From: Nepenthes gracilis
Taxonomy: Eukaryota; Streptophyta; Magnoliopsida; Caryophyllales; Nepenthaceae
NCBI GenBank assembly: GCA_033239525.1
Contig: BSYO01000003.1
Location: 28,699,540-28,763,539, forward strand
Reading direction: 5' to 3'
Length of the DNA stretch: 64,000 nt
The notes beneath the pieces were generated by a model. The model saw only the letters and a list, made by a program, of their open reading frames with translations. It did no database searches and had not been told where the DNA came from. The position numbers were made by a program, and so were the translations under genes. Below are positions 24,301 to 35,448 of the stretch, in pieces (position 1 is the stretch's first letter; every line of letters begins with the position of its first letter).

Positions 24301-25190
24301 ACATGCGCATTTTGCTCTGATCGAGTTTGTAATATCCCGGAGGGTTCATGACAGTGGCCGGCCATTGAGCTAGAAGGCTCCCTGTGCCATAATTGGCTAG
24401 TTCATAGGGGCTGTCTATTGGGACATGCTTTTCGCTTTTCTTTACCTACCCATTACAAGTTGGGTCGCAGTTGGGTTCACAGTGGTGTTCTTTGGGTTTC
24501 ACATTGCATGAGACCTCGCTAGGCTCTTGCCACTTGGGCACGCCGACGGATAGACTCTTTTCTAGGTTAGCTCATAAAATTACAGGACCCGTCAAAATTA
24601 TATAGTGATTTTTGATTTTTAATAAATAGTAGTGTGTGTATACTATAAATTTTCATGAGTAACATTCTTCACTTTCCATATTATTAGAAAGGAATTGATG
24701 TCTATAATATGGGAAAAGATATAGAAAATATTATTTTTTTTTCTCAATTTGTTTATCAAATTTTATTTTTAACATATATCTTAAATCTAGATTAAGTATA
24801 AGAAATTTCGGATTAAACTTTTAAGTCATTTAACTTAAATCTTGCATACCATAAATAAAGTATTAGATGAATTGAAACTTACTTCTTGAGTCATGTGCCA
24901 ATGCTCAAGTAAATCTTTCTGAGCCTAATAATTAAGTTAAGAAGGCAGAGATAATCAAGTATGGGGGATTGGACTTAGTATTTTGTGAAGAGGTTGAGAT
25001 GCTTGAAGGATAGGCTTTGGATCTCTTTGTATGCAAATTAAGTACTATAGGATAATCTTTTAGAGTCGAGTTGATCTATTATAGATCAGGATGCTCCAGG
25101 GCTAAGTTTATAGATAATTATCCTCTCTCAGATATTGAATATTTGATTTTCCTTCTCATGGTAAGGGGTTAGTATTTAGAGCAATTTAAA
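21337..25190. other. stretch without recognised genes
   Basis: Mostly AT-rich. A less AT-rich block at 23.1-24.6 kb has overlapping ORFs on both strands (101 codons minus at 23096-23401, 97 codons plus at 23811-24104), none with recognisable motifs. Transposon leader or LTR sequence is the likeliest content, but no borders were found. Confidence 0.35.
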
Positions 25191-25670
25191 GAGTAGCAAA
25201 AATTCCTTGTAATAGGTCTATAGACTACGATCTAACAGTGTGATTGGTTACTGACCGTTTAAGTCAATAACTTCCTCGCACATCCTATATTATGCACCAT
25301 GGTGAGAATTGCTCATTTTGGATCATATTGAATGTGCATAGCCAAGAAATGATTAGTTATAACATAGAAAACTAGCTAAGTGTATCAAGTCAATAGACTA
25401 CTTAGTAAATTAACCCAACGATCTTCAACCTGCTTCATTGGCTACATTGATCACCCACTTGAATATGGTTTTGACTTGAACTTGAAATGTAAATCGCTTG
25501 AAAATCTAATCGATCAATTTGAATTCTTTGGATTTCAGTTGATTTTGGCTGTAAAGATCCTTTGAGGATCTTGATTCATTAGGTCTACTTTTACTTGATT
25601 GACATTTTAATCAATCGGGCCTCCTTTGGATATATTCTAGTTTGATAGGAGCCATTATTTTGGGCATCTC
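25190..25670 (+). repeat. diverged repeat related to 27.43-27.66 kb
   Basis: The stretch with TTTCAGTTG, GATTCATTAGGTC and TTTTAATCAATCGGGCC aligns in order with the sequence just left of the Gypsy element (TTTCAGTTGGGCTTTGG, TCTATTATG, TTCTAATCAATTGGGTC). The similarity is moderate and stops near the Gypsy LTR start, so this is probably an older dispersed or local duplicate of the Gypsy target sequence. Confidence 0.45.
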
Positions 25671-27663
25671 TTTATAACCATGATCCAAACTAATAAGTTT
25701 GGGTCAGCTTAAAATTCTTCATTAGATCTAAAACTAGCACCCCATCTTTAAAGTTTAAAATCGGGCTTCAATGATGTATGACATGGTCTATATTAGCCTA
25801 TTCCTCTTAGCGATTTAGGCTCTCAATCCCAACAAAGCTAGCCTTTTTAAGTCGTGTCATGTAGTTGTATCATTCAATTACTGTGTATCGTCTGGTCCTA
25901 ATGGTAGAGATTTTTTTGCACCAAGTTTGTGTGACACTTGATTGGATTTGTTATTTAAAACTTACCATTTGAACCTCCATTGCTACCTATAAAAGTGGCA
26001 GGTCCATCTTCAACTTTCTTCACTCTGTGTCTCTAACACTGTTACAAATGAAGCTTGCAAAGCTTTTCCATTCTCCCATCATCTAAAGGATTATCCATCT
26101 GAACCAGAAGAAAGGTAAATGATTCTCTCTGAAGGCACCTTGTAGAACATTGGTAATAAAGGCTGCCTTAGTTTCTTTTTTGTAGATAAGAAATTGTATT
26201 GATTCCCTTCTTTTAGATGGTATCATTTGCTGGATTATTATTCTTAACTAAACAATGAGGGGGCAACTTGGTAGATCTAGGATCTTTCTCGTCTTTTTTA
26301 CCCATCCTTATAGGGAATGGCTAGCTTGTAAGAAGACAACCCTAGTTACTACCTAGTTGTCACTCTTGCGTTAGAGGAGTTAACCAATCGGGTTCAAACA
26401 ATGACATCGCCCTCGTTATGGTTCATTTGGGGAGTTGTCATTCCCCAGATAGTGATCTTCTTCCCGATTCTTGCGTTGCCCATCAGGCCCTTCTTTAGTG
26501 TCATGGGATCTAGGGAAGTGGATTCTTAGCTCCATCTCCTTCTTATATGAGGAACTTTTAGGTGGTGGGCATGGTGATTAGGTAATGAATGGTGGCTAAA
26601 GATTCATGAGGTGCCACCTTTTTTTTTCACAAGCCTGTTAATTTGAATGATATATTTGACTTGAGATGTAACTTATACATATTTTTGAGTAAAAATAAAT
26701 AAAATATCAATTTATTTTGCTCTTATACACATATTAGGTTATTAATTTACTCCATTTTTTTGGATATATGTATTTTTTTAGACACATAGTCACTTAAAGT
26801 TTTAATTAACAATATATTTGGTTGCTATTTCTATATAACTTGGCCATACTTTATGTAGATCGATAGATGAATATTAATTGATACCGTTAAACTTATAAAT
26901 ATTTTGATCACAAAAAAATCTGACAAATTCGAACCCTTATCAGAATCTGACTTGATATATACAAATTTGGGATAGGTGATAACTTTTACCGCATTTGAAA
27001 TTTTAGATCAAGTCAAATTCTAGCCTTGAGGGTGCTGCTTGCCCACCATCTATGGCTAGTCATATTCTGCTTCCTTTTAGATTGGATTGCTAATTAGACG
27101 ACAATTGGGATACGGCGACATTACAGTGCCCTATGAACTTGAAATGACTTGCTAACAGTGTATTTAATGCATCTGATTCCTTTGAGAAGGCTTCTTTCTC
27201 TTCATGCATGACATGTCATCCGACCAATTGTCTCTTATTTTGATGGCTTAAGTCATTCTAGAACTACATGTACCTTTTTAAAAAACAGAGAGTCAGCATG
27301 CCTAAATGCATTATTTAGCGAAGAAAGGTTCTTGTAAGATATGCATCATTTTAATTCATCACTTCTTCTAAAGGGCATCATTTTTAAGAAGCTAAAATGA
27401 TCTTTTAACTAGGTTTCTGAGCCATTTATAATGTTATGAGTGGTCCCCATGGTAGGATTATAGGTCATAATCTAATAATGGGATTGAGTACTAAAAACTC
27501 AAGTATGTAACAATTTGACTAATTGACTTATATTATCAGAATTTCAGTTGGGCTTTGGTTGTGAAAATCATTCATGAACCTTCATCTATTATGTATGCCC
27601 TTATTTGATTAGCATTCTAATCAATTGGGTCTTATTTGGACACATTTTTGTTTAACTGATACC
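25670..27663. other. stretch without recognised genes
   Basis: No domain found. A 42-codon hydrophobic ORF starts at ATG 26401 (MTSPSLWFIWGVVIPQ) but has no supporting context. Confidence 0.35.
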
Positions 27664-28699
27664 TGATGGGTAGTCAATACCCAATACTCAATCAAAAAAC
27701 CCATTTCCGTGAAATGGGTTTGAATCCATAGAGGGCCCAAGAAGCCACTACAGCCCAAAATGTTACATGGGTTCTAGAGGCTAAAGAATTTAAGTCTATG
27801 TCCCAAAAAGCCCAACGAGCTAAATTGGTCTGATAGGTTGATTGGCTTTAGAAACACGAGGACGTAATAAAGACCAAAAACCTCAATGAAGGCAATGACA
27901 TTTGACGTTAAAACTCCAAAGATATGACACAAAGGATACGACTCTAAGAACCTGAAAACTCAATATTGAGCAAGCTCACAATTGAAACCCGAGGACGTTA
28001 GTCATCAAACGTCCGTGGACGTGATAAAGGCCAAATCCTTCATTAAGGACGCAGACTCTGAGAAATCTTCAACGGCACAAGTGCAAAAAGGAAGTTCAGG
28101 ACGACCGAGAATACCAACTCAGATTGTTGATTTTCACAAAGGCACGTGCAATCTTTGCAACACGCAATCTTCACAGGGAATGATAGCCTGCAAAGCAGGT
28201 GAGATCACTACAAAAGAAATGTTTCACAAAATTGGCCCGTGTGCATGCAATCTTTCTAACACGGCAAAATAGATTTGTAGAATTAGTGGCAGGATCCACT
28301 ACACACGCCACCTCCACATGGCTATTCCACGCAAGAAGACTCAACCACTATATAAGTCTTAATTGTATACCTAACAAACGATAGAATTTACTACACTTGC
28401 ATTTACTTCCATAGAGAGAAAAAAAAAGCAGGCTACTCACACTTCCAATAGAGAGAACATTTATGTTTATAAGAGTGATCCTTGGGATTTACCGTACACT
28501 TTATTCTTCATTATTTGTACTCAAACATTTGAATACTCAAATTCAAAGTCCCGTAATTTTTTCTTTTCATTTAGAAGTGGACTTTTCACGTAAAAACATC
28601 ACGTGTCACTGTCTTTCTATTCTTTCTAGTCAAACTTTTTATTTGTGTTACTCTGCATTCGAGACATTGTCCGTATAGAAACCAGGTTTCGAGGATACA
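27664..28699 (+). repeat. 5' LTR of Tat-type Gypsy element
   Basis: It starts TGATGGGTAGTCAATACC and ends GAGGATACA. It includes a TATA box (CTATATAAG, 28348-28356). It aligns with the 3' LTR apart from many point differences and small indels. Confidence 0.9.
28348..28356 (+). promoter_or_regulatory. TATA box in Gypsy LTR
   Basis: CACTATATAAG is conserved in both LTRs (the other copy is at 38341-38350) and fits the element's core promoter. Confidence 0.55.
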
Positions 28700-28701
28700 A
28701 T

Positions 28702-28722
28702 ATTGGCGCCGTCTATGGGAAC
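28702..28722 (+). other. primer binding site of Gypsy element
   Basis: ATTGGCGCCGTCTATGGGAA directly follows the 5' LTR. It is the same type as the minus-strand site at 2261-2280, differing at one base. Confidence 0.75.
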
Positions 28723-28771
28723 CGATTAAAAGTCAAGTTAACACATTTTCTGAGAAACTGAAAACTGAAAA

Positions 28772-30265
28772 ATGGTGAACATCAGAGCACAGACCAGTGC
28801 CCCGGCTAGGGAAGCTATTTCATGTGCAATGGCCCTACTACAGGTATCAAGATAGAGGAACATTTTGACCTATCTGTCCAAGTATTGGTCTTGAGGATGG
28901 ACGACATCTCTAGGGCCATTAAGACCCTTTGCACAAAAATGACCGAGCAAACAAAGGGGGTGCCAACCAAGTCCTCTCAGGTCGCTACATCCCAAAGGAA
29001 GAGCAAGGGGAAGAAGCACCCCTTAAAGTAAGCTGATCAGCACGAGGGTCTCGGGACACAAGTTTCCTCGAGCAACAAAGCCCCGTCATGCCTTCAAGGC
29101 CGCCTAGGTTCTCAAGTTCAGGAGGAAAGTCCAGAGAAGCGAAATTCATGATCTTTACCGGATCACCCCATTCAGGAGGTGCCCCCTCGTGGTGAGATCC
29201 CCACAAGAGTGAGCCTACCAGAGCCGCAAGCCTCTCAGGACCCCCACGGGTTAAGGAACTACCTCAACGAGAAGATGGCGGCTATCCTCAAGTGGAGGAG
29301 AAGGTCTGGTGGTGAGTTTTGGTGACAACGATGGAGGAGCTGCTGACTTGCGCAGATCTCCATTTACGTTGGAGATCAGGACGAGGCAGCTTCCTTTGAA
29401 GTTCAAAATATCAAATCTTGACGTATACGATGGAAGCGCTGATCCAATGAACCAGTTGGAACACTTCCGTGAGCATCCAAGCCTCCAAGGCTTAAATGAG
29501 ATAACTATGTGCCAGTGCTTCCCCTTAACACTCAAGGGTCACGCGAGGATCTAGTTCTACAGGCTGCCTACAGACTCCATTCGCTCATTCAGCGAGTTTA
29601 CAGATACCTTCCTCTCCCAATTGGCTTCCAACCAAAGGATCGAGAAGCAACCATGGTACCTTGCTCATGTGAAGCAAGGGGCTAAGGAGAGCCTGAAGAG
29701 TTTTCTGCCCCGCTTCATTACTGAGGCTAGGCAGTCCCTAAGTTGACCGATGAAGTCAAGCTAACCGCTTTCCTGTCCGTGTTGGAAGGCGGAAGCTTTT
29801 TCAAGCACGTCGTGCACAAGGGTTCGCAGACGTTTAGGGAGGTCGAGATCATAGCGAGAGCTTATATTGCGACCGAGGAAACGAACAATGCGAAGAGGAC
29901 CGTCCAGGTGGAGAGTCTCCCCCGAGGATAGTGGAATGAAAAAGGAAGCACGAAGACCAACAAGACTCCCGGGCACTCAAGAAGCAGCACAAGTCCGAGC
30001 AGATCGCGCATGGGAGTACAGGCCCTTAAATCTGACTCCCTTAAACGACTCACGTACCAATATCTTGATGTAGATTCGGGATAAAAAATTTTTAAAGTAA
30101 CCTAGAGCGCTGAAGAATCCTGAAGGTAGTGACCAATCCAAGTACTACCACAACAATCACTGCGGAGATTACGATATCGAGGACTGCATGACGTTGCAGA
30201 AGGAGATAGAAGAGCTCATTAAGAGAGGTTACCTCAACCATTTTCTGAAAAGACTCAGACAAGCT
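28772..30265 (+). pseudogene. Gypsy gag, broken
   Basis: The likely start is the ATG at 28772 (MVNIRAQTSAPARE). The capsid domain is recognisable at 29380-29730: LPLKFKISNLDVYDGSADPM, LEHFREHPSLQG and VKQGAKESLKSFLPRF, the usual Tat gag series of a D-Y/D-G-x-x-D-P start and a V-K-Q...F-x-x-R-F end. After a frameshift it continues from 29743 (KLTAFLSVLEGG). A zinc-knuckle remnant, YYHNNHCGDYDIEDC at about 30145-30190, has lost its first cysteine. Stops and shifts split it into at least five pieces. Confidence 0.85.
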
Positions 30266-30530
30266 TCCGGAGTAGTAGGAAATGGTGAGGGTGACCATCC
30301 AGGAATTGAGTGGCCTCGAGAGTTGTAAACATGATATTGACTTGCACGGCCAGAAGAGGTGACCGGGAGGATTCAGCGGCAAAATTGAAGAGGCCTAGGG
30401 TGGAATTTAGGGATGAGGCCATTAGTTTTTGTAATGAAGATATGGCCCATGTAACATTCCCCCATTCTAACCCTATGGTTGTAATCACACTCATTTCTGA
30501 CGGAGCATTAGACTGTCACATTAAATGAGT

Positions 30531-31122
30531 TTCATTGATAATGAAAATTCTTAAAATTTACATTACCTTGACACCTTTTTTAAATTAGCACTTAAGAAGA
30601 GTCAAACGACGACTACTGAAGGACCTCTCTACGAATTGGACAATGAGCCAGTACCAATACAGGGAGTCATCCAATTTGAGGTCACATTAGGGACCTATCC
30701 GAGGACAGCAACCAAAACCCTTTCCTTCTTGATAGTGGACTTCCTGTTGGTCTACAATGCTATCTTCGGACGTCCTTATCTGGTTGCCTTCAGAGCTATA
30801 ACCTCAATCCCGCATTTAAACGAGTGTTCATTGATAAGAAAAATTCTTAAAAATTTACTTTACCTTGACACCTTTTTTAAATTAGCACTTAAGAAGAATC
30901 AAACGACGACTACCGAAGGACCACTCTACGGATTGGACAATGAGCCAGTACCAATACAAGGAGTCATCTAATTTGAGGTCACATTAGGGACCAATCCGAA
31001 GACAGCAACCAAAACCCTTTCCTTCTTGATAGTGGACCTCCTGTTGGTCTACAACGTTATCCTCGGACGCCCTTATCTGGTTGCATTCAAAGCTGTAACC
31101 TCAATCCTACATTTAAAAATAA
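30531..31122 (+). repeat. 296-bp tandem duplication spanning Gypsy protease
   Basis: Copies at 30531-30826 and 30827-31122 both run from TTCATTGATA through LDNEPVPIQGVI and FGRPYLVAF/LGRPYLVAF. They differ at a modest number of sites. The duplication joins in frame for much of its length, giving a 111-codon ORF that crosses the junction. Confidence 0.9.
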
Positions 31123-31490
31123 AATTTTCCATGCCGTACGATATTGGGAAAGTCCTCGGAGATCAAGCTGCCAGACGGATATGCAATCTATTCCAAGTCA
31201 CGCAGACACCTCTTTCTCAATCCATTGAAGACTTGGACTTCCACGACCAAACAACATTACAACAGGCTGAGTCTAGAGACGCAATCAACCGAGTCCCTTT
31301 GGATCCCCGAGATCCTGAGAAAACTGTTAAGATAGGAAGTTCACTATCTCAACCTTTCCGAGACCAACTCATCAGTTTCTTACGAAATAACTCGAATGTC
31401 TTTACCTTTGTAACGAGTGACATGACAGAGATACCGATTGGAGTAATGGTCCATAAATTGGGCTTAGATTCCAATCATAAATTCGTCCGG
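30600..31490 (+). pseudogene. Gypsy protease region, duplicated and broken
   Basis: The part after the catalytic site is clear in both tandem copies: TLSFLIVDFLLVYNAIFGRP and its second version with LLLVYNVILGRP, matching the Tat protease end (F-x-V-V-D-x-x-x-x-Y-N-A-I-L-G-R-P). The catalytic D-S/T-G was not recognised; it should lie just upstream, where the frame is lost. The longest open stretch (31026-31493) continues into the RT linker. Confidence 0.75.
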
Positions 31491-32160
31491 TAAAAGAGGA
31501 GAAATTATTCTGTGAAAAAGTTGGTGGTTATCCGGGAGAAGGTAAAGAAACTTCTGGATACCGGATTCATACGGGAGGTGCATTATCCAGATTGGCTGTT
31601 CAACATCGTGATGATCAAGAAGAATAATTAGAAGTAGAGGATGTGTATGGACTTTACAAGCATCAATAAAGCTTGTCCAAAAGATAGCTTCTCACTGCCA
31701 AGGATCGATTCACTTATACACTCAACGTCCGGACATAAGCTCCTAAATTTCAGGGATGCGTATTCGAGTTACAATCAAATAAGGATGAGCCCCGATGATG
31801 AGGAGCACATATCGTTCATGACAGACCAAAGGACGTACTGTTGCAAAGTATACCCTTTGACCTCAAGAATGCTGGTGCTACTTACTAGAGGATTGTAAAT
31901 AAAATATTCGAAAGCCGGATTGAAAGAAATATGGAGGTTTATGCGGACGACATGCTCGTCAAAAGTAGAATAATCGACTACCACATCCAAGATTCGGACG
32001 AGACCTTTAATATCCTAAGAATGCACCAGATGAAGTTCAACCCAGTCAAATATACATTCGGGGTGACATCAGGAAAGTTCTTGTGTTACATCGTTTTATG
32101 CCGAGGGATCAAAATAAATTCAGAAAAGATTAAGGCCATCCTTGATATGAAATCCCGTTA
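31480..32160 (+). pseudogene. Gypsy reverse transcriptase, broken
   Basis: Recognisable blocks in order: KVKKLLDTGFIREVHYPDW, then MDFTSINKACPKDSFSLPRI (31641 onward), then FRDAYSSYNQIRM (the first catalytic aspartate) and the active-site motif VYADDMLVKS at about 31934-31966. The segment between the second and last block is shifted in frame and slightly shortened. It would copy element RNA into DNA. Confidence 0.88.
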
Positions 32161-32740
32161 GACCATAAAGGAGGTCCAGAAACTCACTAGGAGGCTGGCG
32201 GCGCTGTCTCACTTCTTAGCCAAGTTGACTGAGAAGTATCAATAGTTTTCCAAGGTCCTGAAAGAGACCAATAATAACGGTTTTCAGTCGACGGCCGACT
32301 ACGAAGAAGCCTTCCGAGGACTCAAGGGATATCTCTTGAATCCTTCTCTTTTGGCTTCTACTCAAATAGGTGAGGAGCTGTATTTGTACTTTACTGTGTT
32401 CGAGATAGCTTTGAGTTCAGCCTTGATTCGACAACAGTACAACAAGCAATAGCCTGTGTATTACATTAGTAAAGTCTTGGCTGACAGTGAGATGAGGTAC
32501 TCTCACGCAGAGAAGATGGCTCTAGTGCTTGTGTATTCCACTAAAAAATTGAGGTCATATTTCCAAGCACACAAAGTGATCATCCTGACTGACTAGCCCT
32601 TGAGAGCAATTCTACAGAAGTCAGAAACATCAGGACAGTTGGTCAAGTGGACCGTTGAGTTGGAAGAATTTGACATAGAGTACCACCTGAGGCCGGCTTT
32701 GAATGGCCAAGCCATGGCAGACTTTATTCTCTAGACATCA
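32161..32740 (+). pseudogene. Gypsy RNase H (retroviral type), broken
   Basis: After the connection VQKLTRRLAALSHFLAK, the region shows PVYYISKVLADSEMRYSHAE, KLRSYFQAHKVIILTD and VKWTVELEEFDIEYHLRP, the usual end of the plant Gypsy RNase H. TAG and TAA codons occur at several places. Confidence 0.85.
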
Positions 32741-32797
32741 ACACCAACTCTGGAGGCTTCGGACATTTGTGATGCTGAAAAATCATACAGCCCAACA

Positions 32798-33180
32798 GTC
32801 TGGACTTTGCATGTGGACAACTCTTCCATGAAGGATGGTTGTAGAGCTGGCATTGTATTGAGGACGCCTGAGGGATCAGAGCTAAAGTACTAAATGGCCT
32901 TTGGGTTACCAGCGACCAACAACGTTGCGGAGTGTGTGGCCTTACTTACGAGACTACAGTCAGCAAATGATTGCTCGGTTAAGGATTTGGTTGTCTATAG
33001 TGATTCCGAGTTAGTTGTCAACCAGGTTTAAGAAAACTTTGAAGCAAAGAGCCTACAACTATCCAAATATCTCTCAAAAGTCCGCGAACTAATTACGACT
33101 TTAGAGAAGGAAGAAATTGTTTACATCCCACGAGAGGAGAACGAAAAAGCTTGCCAATTCGCAAAAGCAACAGCGTCGGG
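32798..33180 (+). pseudogene. second, archaeal-type RNase H (aRH) of Tat lineage
   Basis: WTLHVDNSSMKDGCRAGIVL begins a second, complete RNase H fold: VDNSS holds the first catalytic aspartate, NNVAECVALL the glutamate, and VVYSDSELVVNQV the next aspartate. It ends with YIPREENEKACQFAKA. Plant Tat elements carry such an extra RNase H upstream of integrase. Two stops interrupt it. By comparison with the usual N-N-E-A-E-Y, one acidic residue is replaced by valine. Confidence 0.85.
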
Positions 33181-33199
33181 AGACCTAGAGCAATATGCC

Positions 33200-34510
33200 G
33201 AAGGAATGCGCGAGGTCCTTGACAAACCTAGTGTGAAAGATTCCGACCCAGAAGTGATGCAGATATCCGACACCAACAATTGGATGACCCTCTACCTGAG
33301 ATACTTGTTCGATGGGACATTGACTAAAGACGCAGAGAAGGCCAAGAAGGTGAAGAAGACGACAGGGTGGTATGCTATCATGGACAGTCGGTTGTATCGA
33401 CAAGGATTCTCCACCCCTACTTACGGTACACTTCTGAAGAGGTAGATTACGCCCTCGGAGAGGTGCACCTTAGAATTTGTGGATCTCATATTAGGGGCAA
33501 GAATCTCGCCCTTCAAACTGATGAGGCAAGGATACTACTGGCCGACTATGAAGTATGATGCTATGGATTTTGTACGGAAATGCAAAAACTGTCAAGTCCA
33601 TGACAACTTTACTCACCAGCCGCATACAAAACACAGAGCTTTACAATCATCGTGGCTATTTGCACAATGGGGGATGGACATACTTGGGTCATTGCCAATT
33701 GCGTCCGGACAAAGGAAATTCTTAATCATCAGAATTGACTACTTCACCAAATGGGTTGATGCCACGCTATTAGCTCGCATAACCGAGCAAAACGCAACAG
33801 AATTTTTTAGACAGAGTATCATGTGTAAGTTTGGAATTCTAGAATATATTGTGACTAATAATGAGACCCAATTCTATAAAAAGAGGTTCACCAAGTACTA
33901 CATCAACCTAAAAATAAGGCTGGTACATACATCAGTCACATACCCACAGTGTAATGGACAAGCGAAGGTCACGAACCGCACAATACTGCACGGACTGAAG
34001 ATGAAGTTGGAGCATGCTGGGGGATCATCGGTTGACGAGTTTCCATCAATACTATGGTTGTACAAGACAACTCCAAGGGAGCCAATACGCGAAACTCTCT
34101 TCAGCCTGTGTTATGGGTTCGAGGCAATCATACCAGTGAAAGTCAGACTGCCCAGCCTTCGAGTGAAAAGTTTCAATCCACAGAATAATGTACAAAGATT
34201 CTGAGAGAACCTTAACCTACTTAAGGAGGCCCGAGACGCAAGAAGACTGCGCACAACGGAGTACCAGTGAGCGTCATTCGATATTACAATAAGAGGGTAA
34301 AAGTGCGTCAGTTTGAAGAATGAAATTTAGTGCTGAGAAGTATTGAGGCTATTAGTAAAAATACTGGTCGGAAGAAGCTCTCTCCTAATTGAGAGAGACC
34401 GTTATTGGTCTTAACCATCCTCCGAAATGGGACGCACAAGTTAAACACCTTGGAGAGAAGGCTTATCCATCGGATATGGAACGCAACTCACCTCAAAAAA
34501 TACTACAAGT
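33200..34510 (+). pseudogene. Gypsy integrase, broken and active site altered
   Basis: The N-terminal zinc domain is split by a frameshift: EVHLRICGSHIRGK in one frame, then LMRQGYYWPTMKYDA and CKNCQ in the next. The core is open for 241 codons (33479-34204). WGMDILGSLP keeps the first aspartate; VTNNETQF stands where the second catalytic aspartate should be (V-S-D-N-G-x-Q-F), and QAKVTNRTIL has lysine at the usual glutamate (Q-A-E-V-x-N). The C-terminal end WNATHLKKYYK is at about 34470-34505 in another frame. Confidence 0.88.
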
Positions 34511-34698
34511 AAATATGCACAACTTACAAGTAAAGTTGATTACATCGTTTGACATGCTTGTATTATATTTCATTAATAAGATAACAGTTTTTACTTAATT
34601 AATGTTTCGCATTCAATCATGTGCGTGCATATCATTTCATAAATCTATAAGACCTAGGTTACCCCCAAGTCAAGTGAAAGGGTCCCTTCCACTTGCCC

Positions 34699-34860
34699 TA
34701 AAACTCGGCAAAGTCCGAGTGGCCCATTAAGAGGTCATACTAAAAAATTCAGCAAATTCCAAACGGCCTATTAAGAGGTTGTACTAAAAAACTCGATAAA
34801 GTTCGAGCAGCCTATTAAGAGGTCGTACTCAAAAACTTAGCAGCGATGCCAAGTAACCCG
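34699..34860 (+). repeat. 42-44-bp tandem repeats in Gypsy 3' region
   Basis: Three units, 34699-34740, 34741-34784 and 34785-34828, plus a partial fourth. Each has TAAAA(A)CTCG-like sequence, then CCTATTAAGAGGT and GTACT or CATAC. They are diverged by several bases from one another. Confidence 0.8.
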
Positions 34861-35448
34861 CAAGAGACTGAACTTAAAAATTTAGGGGGCTTAAAAACGG
34901 CAAGCATGCAGAGACCCTAAAGGTAGCATTTTCAGCGAATGATGGTTAAAAGGTTCGAGCGCATAGCTCATAAAAGAAAATTTTTCTAAGGGCACAAGTC
35001 TAACAAAGAATCAAACGTAAAAGCAATCTAAGTAAAACGAGAAAGGTTGCACAACAAAGGAAAATATAGATTTCATTCATATGTTATGTATAGGATGTAT
35101 AGCAAAGGAAAATATACAAAACTATCCCAAAACCCCTGACTGGTCCGTCAATCCTGGCTGCTCGAAAGGTTCAGGCTGATGGGAAGGTCCTGGCTGAGAA
35201 GGGTTAGGAGTCCCACTTCGCATTGGGAGACCAATCAGGTTAGCCTTGCGTTGAGCACTAGTATTCCTTGGATCGAACACACCAGTAGGGAACCTCGAGA
35301 CAAAAATCATCATGATGCGGCGGCACATCTTGATGGTGTCCTAGTACTTGCGCTTCAAGGCTGGTCCAATGTCCTCGGGCTTCACCGAGGTCATGAGCTC
35401 CCCCTCCAATTGGAGATTCCTGTCTTAGAGAGAGGCATTTAGTTGCTC

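Noticed and set aside
26401..26529. 42-codon hydrophobic ORF
   Set aside because: It looks like a membrane peptide but stands alone in non-coding DNA; chance ORFs of this size are frequent.
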